Positions 45,996 through 56,761 of a DNA stretch of 64,000 nt are shown one piece after another. The DNA is taken from contig NZ_JAPIVT010000009.1 of NCBI RefSeq assembly GCF_026239735.1, positions 118,735-182,734 on the forward strand, written 5' to 3'. A program made the position numbers and the translations under genes. The first letter of the stretch is position 1, and each line of letters starts with the position of its first letter. A model generated the notes under the pieces. That model made no database searches, had not been told where the DNA came from, and worked only from the letters and a program-made list of their open reading frames with translations. This DNA comes from Pedobacter sp. MC2016-05. Lineage in GTDB: Bacteria; Bacteroidota; Bacteroidia; Sphingobacteriales; Sphingobacteriaceae.

Positions 45996-48281
45996 ATGAA
46001 ACGCTCGTATCTGCTCTTTAGCATACTTTTTATTGTAAACCTGACCGCAGGAATTTGCCAGACTGCACCTACTTTAAAATCAGTTATTACAAAAGACATT
46101 TCAAATCTGCCGCTTCCGGATTCAACAAGATTTACCTCCACGTTTTTAGCTATTGATGAAAAACCGGAAATAATAGGGACAATCAATCTGGGTATGTTCA
46201 ACCTAAAGGCAAATGCTATCGTTGCTTCCAGCCTGAGCAGCGGTAAAATACTGGCATTTGGTTCACCGGCCTATTTTGAGAAACACCTTCTGAAGAACCC
46301 TTCCGTTGGTAAAATAATTCAAAACACCTTAAAAATTGCAACAGGGAACATTGCCGTTTTTAATCAACAGAACCACGATCTTGCAGATTACCTGACGACG
46401 AAGAAGTTTCAGGTGAGAAATCTAGGGAGCCTCCAACTGACAAAGGATATCAAAACACTTTTTCTCTCAGCAGATATCAATAACTCGCGACAGTTGCAGA
46501 CCTTGGAAAAACTCGTCAGAGCAGGGGGAACACTTGTCGTTGCCTCACCAATCGAAAGTATCAAAACCCGCGAAAAGGATGCCGAGGTTTTTCCAAAACT
46601 AAATACCTTGTTAGCCAAAGCGGGAATAATTAATCTTGATATGACCCTCCGTTCCAGCTGGAACAATAACCTTATTTCTATAGATCAAGCTCCACCCTAT
46701 CTCCATATCAATACCATACCTGAGTGCTCCTTAACGCTTCAATACACCGAAAATCCACGAGACTACTACTCGTTTATCTGGTTCGTCAAACCTACCTTAT
46801 ATTTTAGTACCGAATACAATGACGAACACACCCTGATTGTAAAACGGCTGAAAGAATTTTACGGGATCCCCGATACATTCTACCGCCCGACACCAAAAAG
46901 CCCACTGGATTTATCTTCGCCAAAGAAAAAAATGGCCTACCTGATCTCGGGTAATATTCAGGAGTCACAATTAAAAATGAAATATGGAACAAAAGCTAAA
47001 ATAGCCGGACATGAAGACTTTCCGGGAGTGGTACCAGATACTGCTCCAAGAGTCACTAAAAATTTAAACATCAATGTGCAAGTAGGCAAACAGGGACTTT
47101 TCGAACCGCATTCGGCCTATTACCGCCCACATAGCACTGGTCTGTATATTCCAGCCGGAGAAGTAGTTAAAATAATTGTAGATAAAAAATATCGCTCACA
47201 GAAACTTAAAGCCCAGATAGGTCTTCATGACGATGACCTCGCCAGTGGTGCGGATCACCTGGTGAGGATTGGATTCAACCTGACCAGAAATTTCGAACTG
47301 AATCAAGATACCACACGGATTTATTCCCCGTACGGCGGGTTACTGATGGTCAACATATCAGACACCACAAAATTGAAATCTATTTCGCTAAAAGTCATCG
47401 GAGCCGTAAACGCCCCTTATTACAAACTCGGTGCGACCGATGACAGTACATGGAACCAGACAATCAAAGACTACCCGGCACCCTGGGCAGAACTGGCCAC
47501 AGACAAGATTGTGTTTGCTGTTCCAGCTGACCGGATCAGGCAACTCAAAAATCCAACTGCGCTGATGAAGTTCTATGATCGGGTAATGGATGCTGATGCC
47601 GATCTTCGGATGATCAACCGGAAGAGATTATACCCGGAAAGAATCATTGTTGATGAGCAAGTAGCTTTCGGGGCATTATTTACCACACCAGCGAAAATTG
47701 TAGCCCCCAATGATGACGAAAGTACCGGAATTATGCTTGATAAAGATCAGATTGAAACAAAAGGATCCTGGGGTCTTTTCCATGAGCTCGGCCATAGACA
47801 CCAGTTTCATGACCTCGATTTCAATGGTCTCGGTGAAGTCACCGTCAATCTCTACAGCATGTATATTTATGATCAGGTTTTAAACCTGGGTAAGTACCAT
47901 AACCAGGACAACATACCCAGCAAAGCGGGCGTGATCGAGAAGATTAAACAATATATGAGAAGTCAGCCCAGCTATGATAAGTTCCAACAAAACCCCTGGA
48001 TAGCGCTGAGCATGTACATTGAGCTCATTGAGCACTTTAGCTGGGATCCAATCAAAAGCGCTAACAAAGTTTACGCAGATTTGCCAAAAAATCAATATCC
48101 TAAAACTAATGAAGAAAAAATAGATTTATGGTTTAAAACAATCAGCCATGTTTCGAAGACAGATCTATCAGATTTCTTTAAAATATGGCAGATCCCGGTT
48201 TCAGCATCCGCAATAGCTATCGTAAAAAAGGAAAATTATCCTATTTGGCTTCCTGATGAATTAAAGGAATTCAATCAATGA
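45996..48281 (+). CDS. M60-type (enhancin/mucinase-like) zinc metallopeptidase
   Basis: 761 residues with a signal peptide (LFSILFIVNLTAGICQ). The M60 catalytic site is GSWGLFHELGHRHQFHDLDF (HELGH near residue 597), followed by GLGEVTVNLYSMYIYD, the region giving further active-site residues. The N-terminal ~300 residues (IVASSLSSGKILAFGSPAYF; LEKLVRAGGTLVVASPIES) look like a glutamine-amidotransferase-like domain. The middle begins the M60 module at TGLYIPAGEVVKIIV. Known M60 enzymes cut O-glycosylated mucin-type proteins; no extra glycan-binding module is seen. Context: the serine hydrolase before it and a SusC/SusD pair 2.3 kb after it. Confidence 0.86.
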   Translation: MKRSYLLFSILFIVNLTAGICQTAPTLKSVITKDISNLPLPDSTRFTSTFLAIDEKPEIIGTINLGMFNLKANAIVASSLSSGKILAFGSPAYFEKHLLKNPSVGKIIQNTLKIATGNIAVFNQQNHDLADYLTTKKFQVRNLGSLQLTKDIKTLFLSADINNSRQLQTLEKLVRAGGTLVVASPIESIKTREKDAEVFPKLNTLLAKAGIINLDMTLRSSWNNNLISIDQAPPYLHINTIPECSLTLQYTENPRDYYSFIWFVKPTLYFSTEYNDEHTLIVKRLKEFYGIPDTFYRPTPKSPLDLSSPKKKMAYLISGNIQESQLKMKYGTKAKIAGHEDFPGVVPDTAPRVTKNLNINVQVGKQGLFEPHSAYYRPHSTGLYIPAGEVVKIIVDKKYRSQKLKAQIGLHDDDLASGADHLVRIGFNLTRNFELNQDTTRIYSPYGGLLMVNISDTTKLKSISLKVIGAVNAPYYKLGATDDSTWNQTIKDYPAPWAELATDKIVFAVPADRIRQLKNPTALMKFYDRVMDADADLRMINRKRLYPERIIVDEQVAFGALFTTPAKIVAPNDDESTGIMLDKDQIETKGSWGLFHELGHRHQFHDLDFNGLGEVTVNLYSMYIYDQVLNLGKYHNQDNIPSKAGVIEKIKQYMRSQPSYDKFQQNPWIALSMYIELIEHFSWDPIKSANKVYADLPKNQYPKTNEEKIDLWFKTISHVSKTDLSDFFKIWQIPVSASAIAIVKKENYPIWLPDELKEFNQ

Positions 48282-48368
48282 AAGTTTTTCGTTTTTCAGG
48301 TTAATACAGAAAGCTATCCATTGCCAATAAACCGTTATTTAAGTACCTGGATGTGAGTCCGGTCAGGT

Positions 48369-49982
48369 TTAGATTGCTTTCACATTCATCACTGTTCTAT
48401 CAAACACTTCGGCAGAAACAAGCGCTTTCGCTTTGATTCTCATTTTGTAGATATAAATGGTGTTTACCGAGTATTCCAGAATTGTGGCAATGGCTTGAGT
48501 ATCGGTGATCCCAAGTCGGATTAAGGCAAAAATCCGAAGTTCGGTGTTAAGTAGTTCGGGTTGTTTAGGCCAAATCTGATCCTGGGGAGACAACATTGAA
48601 TTTAACACGTTTATAAAGTTTGGAAAGATGCTGATAAAAACTTCATCAAAAGTATTAAACAACAACTGCCTTTCTTTTTTGATGTTAATCTCATTTAATG
48701 ATGAGAGTGCTTCGTTGTATCTCCCCGTCATAATTTTGCGTTCCACACTTTTCTTTTGCTTATCAAGCTTAACAATATATCCAGAAATCGAATCAAAAAA
48801 GTAACCAATGTACCTTTCTTTTACGGTAGCATATTCCTGCAATTTTTCATTAATGGCAAGAAGCTGATGATTTACTAAATTCAATTCTTCATTCTTGTCT
48901 TCAATGATTTTTTCTTTAGTTTTCAGCTTTCTCATCTGAATAAATATCATAAATAACACAAGAGAAATAATGATCGAAATTAACGAGATATAAAAGAAAT
49001 AGTTAAAAAAACGATCTTTTTGTCGCGCAGTAGCGAGATTAACCTGAGTTGCAATTTCTGGCAAAATAGATTCGATTTTGAGTTTACGGAGACGGTTTCC
49101 GTAAAAACCAGCATCGTCGCGGGAACATTGTATAAACAAATAAGCGTTCGGTAAATCACCACTATAAAACAAATCTTCAGCTAACAATAATGTTGCAAGC
49201 GTTTCTTTAGTTGAAGAACGTATATCGCAAATTGCTGACTTAGCGAGTACCTGTATTCTTTTATCATGGTCTTCTTTTTTAAGATAAAAAGCTGCCATTG
49301 CGGTGAGCACCCTGGCACTGTCGTGCGCAGATATTTTTTCGTGGTTTAAAATATCAAGAAAATAGGTTGGAGGCACATCAGTTTGCCCTGATACCACCTG
49401 CTTGTTTCCCTTGGTAAACTTCCATTCGAATGATTTCGGCTTGCAGAGAGAAAGCGCTGAATCGAGATAATTTATGGCCTTTTCATTGTAGTTTTTACTA
49501 AAGTATCCGTCGCTGTTGTAAATGGCAAGATTGGAGTAAGCACCCGATTTAAGGCAGAAGAAATCATATTTTGTTTTCGCATCCAATAAAGAGATATCAA
49601 TATCCTTTAAATAATCAAATGTCTCTTTGAACAATCCTGCATGCAATAGCAAAGAGGCGAGTTTGACTTTACTTTGATTGATTTTAACCGGATCATTTTG
49701 TCTTAAGCTTAAGCTGAGCAGTTTATTCCCATAGACAAAAGCAGAATCAAACTTATAATATTCATACTCATCAAAAAGCGATGCATAAATTTTTAGCTGA
49801 TCTAAAGGGCGTTGATTCAGGCTATGTTTTAACCGCTTTATCCTAACATGTTTTATTTCATCGTATCGGTCTTTCTTTGATAATTCATTTTTCAGCATTT
49901 TTAAAACAGAATCCTGTTCAGCAGAAGAATAGACAGACAAACTGGCAAGGATGAATGAAAAGCAAACGAAAAGAAATTTCAT
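48369..49982 (-). CDS. DUF6377-type membrane-bound regulator with C-terminal LuxR-like helix-turn-helix
   Basis: 537 residues from ATG 49982. After a signal peptide (FLFVCFSFILASLSVYSSA) comes a helical, TPR-like sensor part with DRYDEIKHVRIKRLKHSLNQ and many short repeats. A membrane helix follows at about 321-341 (YFFYISLISIIISLVLFMIF), then a coiled coil, and a C-terminal HTH (LNTELRIFALIRLGITDTQA, IATILEYSVNTIYIYKMRIK). This layout fits the DUF6377 group found beside SusC/SusD genes, where the outer part senses and the inner end binds DNA. It is divergent from susC across 632 bp and should control that pair. Confidence 0.85.
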   Translation of the reverse strand: MKFLFVCFSFILASLSVYSSAEQDSVLKMLKNELSKKDRYDEIKHVRIKRLKHSLNQRPLDQLKIYASLFDEYEYYKFDSAFVYGNKLLSLSLRQNDPVKINQSKVKLASLLLHAGLFKETFDYLKDIDISLLDAKTKYDFFCLKSGAYSNLAIYNSDGYFSKNYNEKAINYLDSALSLCKPKSFEWKFTKGNKQVVSGQTDVPPTYFLDILNHEKISAHDSARVLTAMAAFYLKKEDHDKRIQVLAKSAICDIRSSTKETLATLLLAEDLFYSGDLPNAYLFIQCSRDDAGFYGNRLRKLKIESILPEIATQVNLATARQKDRFFNYFFYISLISIIISLVLFMIFIQMRKLKTKEKIIEDKNEELNLVNHQLLAINEKLQEYATVKERYIGYFFDSISGYIVKLDKQKKSVERKIMTGRYNEALSSLNEINIKKERQLLFNTFDEVFISIFPNFINVLNSMLSPQDQIWPKQPELLNTELRIFALIRLGITDTQAIATILEYSVNTIYIYKMRIKAKALVSAEVFDRTVMNVKAI

Positions 49983-50614
49983 GATGAATGATAGGGTAAC
50001 CAAAATTATGATAAAATGTGCAGCTTTAATTTCTAAACAGGAATTTTTTAATTAAGCAATTTCGGCAAAGAATAATTTTTAGTTCCTTTTAACCGCAAAG
50101 TGTGGCATATAATTCCGAACCAATCTTTAAATCGATATTTTCCGCATAGAGATCAGGTTGCCTGCAGCGCAGTTTGATTGAATTTTTTCGAAAATACTAT
50201 TAAAACGATTTATATAATTAGGAAAGCATACATTTTTAGAAAGCTGTTTTTCAATGTATTACATTTATAAAAACAAGTTTTTCATTATAAAATTTTTGAG
50301 CTAATTAATATCCAGCTAATAGCGGAAAAGCTTTATTTATTTTTAGGTAGTGGAAAACAGCAGGATATTAAACTGTGCTGTTGCCCATTCCCTAATTAAC
50401 CAAATATAAATCATTCCGAAGGCTGTGGATCAATCAAGTTGCGTTTAGGTGCATCGATTTTCCGCATTCAAAGGGATTAAAATCGCTTGAAATGTGCCCT
50501 TACATCCCACCCTGATTTTAGGTATAGCGCAAAATCCTGATTGATTAATCAGATTGACTGATGCTCATGATTAACCTAAACTCCAACTAACCAAAACCTT
50601 CTAACATCGCTTTT
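49983..50614. other. Divergent regulatory region between the DUF6377 gene and susC
   Basis: It must hold the promoters for both sides. I find no clear TAnnTTTG with a proper -33, no strong inverted repeat, and no coding frame. AT-rich throughout. Confidence 0.4.
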
Positions 50615-53602
50615 ATGCATAAAAATTTTATTTACATTATGATGCTATGCTGTTTTCTTTGTCTCTACACGGGTACAGCAAATGCACAAACCAGAACCAT
50701 TTCGGGCGTAGTAACCGACAATACTGATGGGGCACCTTTATTAGGCGTAAACGTTACTGACAATCTCAAATCAGCTGTCACCACCACGAATAACAAAGGC
50801 TATTTTACCATTTCAGTTTCAGCCAACGCTAAATCTCTTTCCTTTTCATACATCGGTTACGATACCAGAAATATTGCCATTACATCGGCAAACACGATAA
50901 ATATTACTTTAGGATCGTCCGCTAATCAATTAAATGAAGTTGTAGTAGTCAGTGTGGGTTACGGAACGCTTGATAAGCGAGAAGTATCAAGTTCGATTAC
51001 ACATGTATCAGGCAAAGATTTACTAACAGTTTCGGCAAATAATCCACTCATGTCCCTTCAGGGAAAGGTTCCCGGCTTGAACATTACGAACACCGCTTCG
51101 GCTGATCCAAACTCGAGTCCAAGGATACAACTTCGCGGTGTTTCTTCAAGAAGCGCAGGCTTAGGTCCTTTATATATTATCAACGGTGTACCCGGAGGAA
51201 ATATTGACAACATCAACCAAAACGATATAGAAAGTATCGATGTATTAAAAGGTGGTGCCGCATCAGCAATTTATGGTACCAGAGGAAGTAACGGTGTAAT
51301 TATCATTACTACCAAGAAAGGAACAGCTCAGTCGCAAATGTTTTATGATGGTTTTACCAGCTTCGATTACCTGAATAATAAACTGGAGAATTTGAGTGCT
51401 GAAGAATTTATCGCAAACAGGGTTCAAAACAAACAAGGGCAAAATTATGGCGCACAAACCAACTGGCTCAACGAGGTTACCCGATCACCCGCATTTGCCC
51501 AAAAACATACGGTCCAGTTTTCAGGCGGATCTGCAAAAACCAATTATTTTGCATCAGCAGATTACCGTAATGCAGAAGGAATAGATCTTCGGGCCAGTAA
51601 ACGAGAGTATGGTGCAAGGCTAAATATAAACCATACCACAGATAATGGCATGTTTGTGGCTACCTTGACCGCAGCGCCAAGATACATGAATACAAGCAAC
51701 GCCGACCAGGGAAATTTCAACAACGCGCTGACGCTAAATCCAACCTACCCGATTTTCAATAACGCTGGAAAATATAATTTCATCAACACTGGTTTCTTCT
51801 CCAATAATCCGGTGGAGAATGCAAACCTGATTAAATCACAGTCAGAAATTAAAGAGCTTGATATCAATGGATCCCTAAAAATGAATATTCTTTCAAATCT
51901 GAGTACATTAGTCACCATTTCTCAGATTAGCCGATCAGGCAAGAATCTTAACTTTTCTCCCTCAACACTCTCTTCGATTGTAAATGCCAACAGGGTAACC
52001 CAAACTAATTTTGCTTCTCAGGAACAACGGGAAGATGATCAGAAAAATATTGAATGGACCGGAAATTATGGACTGGATTTAGGTAAGAATCACTTTAAGC
52101 TCTTAGGTGGTTACTCCTACTCCCTTTATAACTACAAACAGGTGTATGCACAAAATTATGATTTTCCTTTCGACACTTACTTATGGAACAATTTAGGTTC
52201 TGGTTTGTATAACGGCGGAGCCGCAGGACAAGGTCAGAATGCTGTTTCATCCACTCAAAATGGTTCTACATTGATTGCTTTTTTTGGTAGGCTTAACTAT
52301 GATTTTGATAACCGATATATTTTAACCGCCAGTTTACGAAGAGAAGGTTCTTCAAAATTCGGAGCAAATAATAAGTGGGGAAATTTCCCAGCCATATCTG
52401 GTGCGTGGAGGGTTTCTGAAGAAACATTTTTTAAAGAAAAACTTCCATGGATTAATGAACTAAAGGTTCGAGCAGATTACGGCGTAACCGGAAACCAGGA
52501 TTTTGGAAATTACCTTTCACTTCTACTTTACGGAGGAGCTGGCTACTTTCCATTTAACGGACAGTATTATCAGGTTTACGGACCATCATCGAACGTAAAT
52601 CCCAACCTAAGCTGGGAAAAGTCTGAAAATCTCAACATGGGTATTGACTTCTCCATACTCAAAGGGCGCCTAAGCGGTTCAGTTGATTATTATACCCGTA
52701 AGAATAAAGATTTGCTGGGAAACTATAACGTATCTGTTCCCCCAAATACACAAGCTACCACATTTACCAACGTAGGCACCATGAAAAATTATGGTATTGA
52801 ACTGGCTTTAACCGGTCAAATCATTAAAAAAGAGAATTTTGAATATACAGCAAACCTGGCGCTTTCTTATAATAAAAACAAATTCATCTCTTTTTCAAAT
52901 GACCTTTACCAGGGAGGAACTTTTCAGGATGTTGCCGGATTACCTGCACCAGGTTCGCCTGGAAATATTCAAAGAATCCAGGAAGGCCACAGCATCGGTG
53001 AATTTTATACCCTTCGTTCTGCTGGTGTAAATGATGCCGGCGCACTTTTAGTGTATAAAAAGGATGGATCTGTAGTTCCTGCCAATCAGGCAAATAATGA
53101 TGATAAACAATTTGTAGGAAATGGCTTACCAAAATTTATCGCGTCTATGGGAAATACATTCAGGTATAAGCAATTTGACCTGGGTATATTTTTGAGAGGA
53201 ACTTTCGGCTATAAAATTTTTAATACCTCAGCATTTTATCTAGGAACACCATCCAGCCAAACCGATGCTAACGTACTTCAATCCGCTTATGACAGTGGAA
53301 GCAAATATTCTTTATTAAAAAGTACTTCAACCACTTCAATTGCCTCTGATTACTTTCTGGAAAATGGTTCCTTTTTAAAGATAGATAATGTCTCACTTGG
53401 CTATCGCCAGAATTTAAATATCAAATATCTAAAATCTTTCAGGATTTATGCTGCCGGCAGGAACCTGCATACTTTTACTAAATACACCGGTGGAGATCCG
53501 GACCTGGTAGAGGTAAATGGTTTAACCCCAGGTGTAAATACATCCCTGAACTACTACCCGTCCACGCTCCAGTTAATTTTTGGCTTACAGGTAAATTTTT
53601 AA
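50615..53602 (+). CDS. SusC/RagA TonB-dependent transporter (no STN domain)
   Basis: 995 residues: signal peptide (MMLCCFLCLYTGTANAQ), carboxypeptidase-regulatory-like domain (TISGVVTDNTDGAPLLGVNV), TonB box (NEVVVVSVGYGTLDKREV), plug (GPLYIINGVPGGNIDNINQN, GGAASAIYGTRGSNGVIIIT) and barrel ending LQLIFGLQVNF. Without an STN domain it is not of the sigma/FecR type, which agrees with the DUF6377 regulator on the other side of the promoter region. The substrate is unknown; nearby peptidases suggest peptides or glycoproteins. Confidence 0.94.
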   Translation: MHKNFIYIMMLCCFLCLYTGTANAQTRTISGVVTDNTDGAPLLGVNVTDNLKSAVTTTNNKGYFTISVSANAKSLSFSYIGYDTRNIAITSANTINITLGSSANQLNEVVVVSVGYGTLDKREVSSSITHVSGKDLLTVSANNPLMSLQGKVPGLNITNTASADPNSSPRIQLRGVSSRSAGLGPLYIINGVPGGNIDNINQNDIESIDVLKGGAASAIYGTRGSNGVIIITTKKGTAQSQMFYDGFTSFDYLNNKLENLSAEEFIANRVQNKQGQNYGAQTNWLNEVTRSPAFAQKHTVQFSGGSAKTNYFASADYRNAEGIDLRASKREYGARLNINHTTDNGMFVATLTAAPRYMNTSNADQGNFNNALTLNPTYPIFNNAGKYNFINTGFFSNNPVENANLIKSQSEIKELDINGSLKMNILSNLSTLVTISQISRSGKNLNFSPSTLSSIVNANRVTQTNFASQEQREDDQKNIEWTGNYGLDLGKNHFKLLGGYSYSLYNYKQVYAQNYDFPFDTYLWNNLGSGLYNGGAAGQGQNAVSSTQNGSTLIAFFGRLNYDFDNRYILTASLRREGSSKFGANNKWGNFPAISGAWRVSEETFFKEKLPWINELKVRADYGVTGNQDFGNYLSLLLYGGAGYFPFNGQYYQVYGPSSNVNPNLSWEKSENLNMGIDFSILKGRLSGSVDYYTRKNKDLLGNYNVSVPPNTQATTFTNVGTMKNYGIELALTGQIIKKENFEYTANLALSYNKNKFISFSNDLYQGGTFQDVAGLPAPGSPGNIQRIQEGHSIGEFYTLRSAGVNDAGALLVYKKDGSVVPANQANNDDKQFVGNGLPKFIASMGNTFRYKQFDLGIFLRGTFGYKIFNTSAFYLGTPSSQTDANVLQSAYDSGSKYSLLKSTSTTSIASDYFLENGSFLKIDNVSLGYRQNLNIKYLKSFRIYAAGRNLHTFTKYTGGDPDLVEVNGLTPGVNTSLNYYPSTLQLIFGLQVNF

Positions 53603-53613
53603 TACGAACAGAA

Positions 53614-55338
53614 ATGAAAAATTATAAAATATTGATGTTTATCGTCCTGTTGCTGGCGGTAGCAGGATGTACAAAACTTGATGAAGAAGTTTATGATAGA
53701 GTTGACGCAGCGAATTTTCTTACCCGAAGAGATGATGTCATCAGGGATTTCTTGCGTCCGTTTGAACATGCCTACTGGAGTATTCAGGGGAATGATGTTT
53801 ACGCGGTAGGTGAAAACTCCACAGATGAAATTGGTACCTTTAACCGCCAGGGCGATTGGCAGGATGGCGGATACTATCAAAGAATGCATTATCATACCTG
53901 GACGCCCCAAGACGGATTTACCAATGGTGCATGGAGAAATTTCTACCAGGGAATTGTGCTTTCTACAAACTCCCTTCAGGATATGGAAGCCATTGCCGAT
54001 CCTGCGAAATTAAACGTCACCCAGGCAGAATTAAGTGACTTTAAAGCAGAACTCAGGACATTAAGAGCCTGGTTCTACCTACGCGCTTTCGATTTTTACC
54101 GCAACATTGAAATTGTAACAGATGTAAAAAGCAGCACGCAAGGCGGGGTTCAGTCTAGCCCGCAGGAAACTTTCAATTATATCGAATCCGAACTGAAAGC
54201 CGCAATTCCAGATTTACCAATGCGGGAACAGCTTGGAGCTACAGGTATAGGGAGATGGACAAAAGCTGCTGCAGCCACGCTGCTCGCAAGACTTTATTTA
54301 AACGCCAAAGTATATATCGGAACAGATAAGTTTACCGAATGTGAGGCGGTTTGTCGGGATATTATTGGTGGAAAATATGGAAGTTATACCTTAGACACCA
54401 GATGGGATGCGCCTTTCGATTATACCAACAGTTCGCTGAATTCTGAAGTAATCTATGGATTTCCAGGTACGTTGGCCCGAACTCACTGGCAATATGATAG
54501 TGGAATGTTCTTTTGGGGAATGACCTATGATGCTGCACCCCTGTATTGCGGATTTACAGATTTCGGTAGATCAAACCCAAGATTTGCTTTACAGCCCGGA
54601 CGGGACGTAGATAGCGTGGAATACGGCCATACGCTGGGAAAACCATTTGTAAAATTTCAGAAATACCCTGATGATTTGCGATTGAAAAAATACAAAAATC
54701 TCGGAAACAGTAAACGGGAAGGAATGTTCCTCTATGGCTATCTTCCTTACACCGCTACAACAAATGGTGTTTCCCGACCAGATACAGTACGTGGCAATAA
54801 GGGTCCTTATGCACTTTTCATCAGAGACCAGGTAGGATTCTTTCTAGCGGCAAAACCAGGAACAAGAATCAACGATAAGGAGTCCAATATGAATCATGCA
54901 GATCACAATTCTGGTGTGTTTCTCGTAAAATATCCAGTGTACCCTACTCCGGATCCAAATCGTATCACTTCTGCCTATGCAGAAATACGTCTATCTGAGG
55001 TGTACTACACTCTTGCCGAATGCAGGTATCGTGCGGGGGACAAAGCTGCTGCCGCAGGATTTTTAAATCAGGTGAGGCAGCGCAACTATCCAGCAGGATC
55101 TCCAAGCCTATATACTTCAAATGGCAGTCAACTCACTGATCAGGAAATGCTTGATGAATGGGGACGAGAGTTTATTGGCGAAAACCGTCGGAGAACGGAT
55201 TTAATACGTTGGGGAGTTTTCAATGCCGGAACCTGGTGGGATAAAAAACCTGATGCGGATAAACACACGGAAATTTTCCCTATAGGAAGGGACATTCTTG
55301 GCGCAAATCCGAAGTTGAAACAAAATCCAGGTTACTGA
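53614..55338 (+). CDS. SusD/RagB-family substrate-binding lipoprotein
   Basis: 574 residues with lipobox VAGC (cysteine at residue 19). SusD marks: FKAELRTLRAWFYLRAFDFY, YTLAECRYRAGDKAAAAGFL and LDEWGREFIGENRRRTDLIR, ending FPIGRDILGANPKLKQNPG. It starts 11 bp after susC and is followed by a strong terminator 40 bp after its stop, so this unit contains only the transport pair and no enzyme. Confidence 0.94.
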   Translation: MKNYKILMFIVLLLAVAGCTKLDEEVYDRVDAANFLTRRDDVIRDFLRPFEHAYWSIQGNDVYAVGENSTDEIGTFNRQGDWQDGGYYQRMHYHTWTPQDGFTNGAWRNFYQGIVLSTNSLQDMEAIADPAKLNVTQAELSDFKAELRTLRAWFYLRAFDFYRNIEIVTDVKSSTQGGVQSSPQETFNYIESELKAAIPDLPMREQLGATGIGRWTKAAAATLLARLYLNAKVYIGTDKFTECEAVCRDIIGGKYGSYTLDTRWDAPFDYTNSSLNSEVIYGFPGTLARTHWQYDSGMFFWGMTYDAAPLYCGFTDFGRSNPRFALQPGRDVDSVEYGHTLGKPFVKFQKYPDDLRLKKYKNLGNSKREGMFLYGYLPYTATTNGVSRPDTVRGNKGPYALFIRDQVGFFLAAKPGTRINDKESNMNHADHNSGVFLVKYPVYPTPDPNRITSAYAEIRLSEVYYTLAECRYRAGDKAAAAGFLNQVRQRNYPAGSPSLYTSNGSQLTDQEMLDEWGREFIGENRRRTDLIRWGVFNAGTWWDKKPDADKHTEIFPIGRDILGANPKLKQNPGY

Positions 55339-55377
55339 TACGCGATTTATTTAAAAACATTTGGTTTGGTTTAGTTG

Positions 55378-55408
55378 GGTGTTTCCGGTAAAACGGAAGC
55401 ACCTTTTT
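55378..55408 (+). terminator. Intrinsic terminator of the susC-susD unit
   Basis: GGTGTTTCCG (55378-55387) pairs with CGGAAGCACC (55394-55403) through one G-T pair over a six-base loop, followed at once by TTTTT. This is the clearest intrinsic terminator in the window. Confidence 0.85.
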
Positions 55409-55615
55409 ATTTGCACAGCCGTAATTTCAATAGCGCCTTTGCAAGATAAATTTTATAAAAGTCTTGACAAGCCAATAAATACTGCTTGCTTCACCGGTAG
55501 ATTTCATCTACTTGATAATATACTTATATCAAGTGATTTCCACCAGCTACGATAGAACGGTTGAAGCATAATATCATGGCATATTAGAAGGTTTCAAAAA
55601 CAATTAAATCCTAGA

Positions 55616-55906
55616 CTATTTATTTATGTCCTCTTTAGGTATCCCCTTTAAGATTATACTAGTTTCACGCTTGGCAAAATCGATAAATACCAATTCCAAG
55701 TCAGAATATAATCGTATGCCTGCAGCAGTTAGTGACCGATAACCGAACGCTTTCATAGCATTTTCATCTTTAAAGGAAATCTCGTATGGTAGATTGATCG
55801 CAATAATATTTGGAATACCAACTTTAAGCGTAATATCGAAATTTTTAAATATCTCTTCCAATCTTCGCGCTACCAGTGCAAGTTCAGCGGGCGTCATGCA
55901 AGCCAT
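55616..55906 (-). CDS. Hypothetical protein (96 aa)
   Basis: No family recognised. The protein is small and soluble with an amphipathic N-terminal helix (TPAELALVARRLEEIFKNFD) and a beta-rich remainder (IIAINLPYEISFKDENAMKA). The start could also be ATG 55897. It lies 41 bp after the methyltransferase gene in the same direction, so it may be the last gene of that unit. Confidence 0.55.
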   Translation of the reverse strand: MACMTPAELALVARRLEEIFKNFDITLKVGIPNIIAINLPYEISFKDENAMKAFGYRSLTAAGIRLYSDLELVFIDFAKRETSIILKGIPKEDINK

Positions 55907-55947
55907 AATTCACCTTTTAACGATATATCTAAAAAACATAAAATTAC

Positions 55948-56568
55948 TCATTCTCCCTTTCTCACGCACCACGTGGTCATGCTTCGCAAATTCTGCACGT
56001 TAGTAGTTTTTATAGGCTCATGCAAGATTCCGCCAAGCTTTTTGGTTAAACGGATAAGCATTTCCTGATTGACCAAAAAGCGTTCTGACTCATCAGGCAG
56101 TATGTATCTTCCGTTTCCGATAAACCGCACAGAAGATTCAATTCCAATATCTGACGCGAGTCTGCAAAACAGATAGCCACCTGGTTTCAGCACACGCCAC
56201 ATCTCACACAACATCCCCTCAAAATGCCCGAGACTTTGCGCAAAGTGTAGAACAGCGCTGCTGATCACCAGGTCAAATTTGTCATTTTCAAACGGCATAT
56301 CTTCTACCGAAGCGATATGAAAATTTTCAGCAGCCTTTAAATTTAAAGTTTCTTTAACAAGACTTTTTATTTGATTAATGGATTCAGGATAATGATCAAC
56401 TCCATGCACATCATACGCATTGTTCAGAAAGTAAATCAGATTTCGTCCGGTTCCGCAACCCGCATCTAAGACGGTGCGACAATTTTGATAGGTGCCTTTA
56501 AGCAGTTGATCAAAAAGATAAATATCAATATTTCCAAAAGTTTCCTGTATATCTTGTATTCCGTTCAT
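55948..56568 (-). CDS. Class I SAM-dependent methyltransferase
   Basis: From ATG 56568, 206 residues. Motif I is TVLDAGCGTGRNLIYFL, then VHGVDHYPESINQIKSL, and the post-motif region DLVISSAVLHFAQSLGHFEG with MWRVLKPGGYLFCRLA. This is a Rossmann-fold methyltransferase of the UbiE/Methyltransf_11 kind. The substrate is not evident; the start MNGIQDIQETFGNIDIYLFD has no special marks. It is separated from the SRAP gene by about 190 bp. Confidence 0.88.
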   Translation of the reverse strand: MNGIQDIQETFGNIDIYLFDQLLKGTYQNCRTVLDAGCGTGRNLIYFLNNAYDVHGVDHYPESINQIKSLVKETLNLKAAENFHIASVEDMPFENDKFDLVISSAVLHFAQSLGHFEGMLCEMWRVLKPGGYLFCRLASDIGIESSVRFIGNGRYILPDESERFLVNQEMLIRLTKKLGGILHEPIKTTNVQNLRSMTTWCVRKGE

Positions 56569-56761
56569 GTGTACTGGCAAAGATAAAAAATGATATTAAT
56601 CGAATACCATCAGTTTGCAAAGAGGCGGAACAAAAAAAGGCTATCTCACGACCGCCTTTAAATTGTTTTTTGAAGTTAAGCTATTTACTTATAAGTAAAA
56701 TGTAGACGAATAACAACGTACTATTCCCTTTGTTTTATTTGGTGACATTTTCATCCATCAT

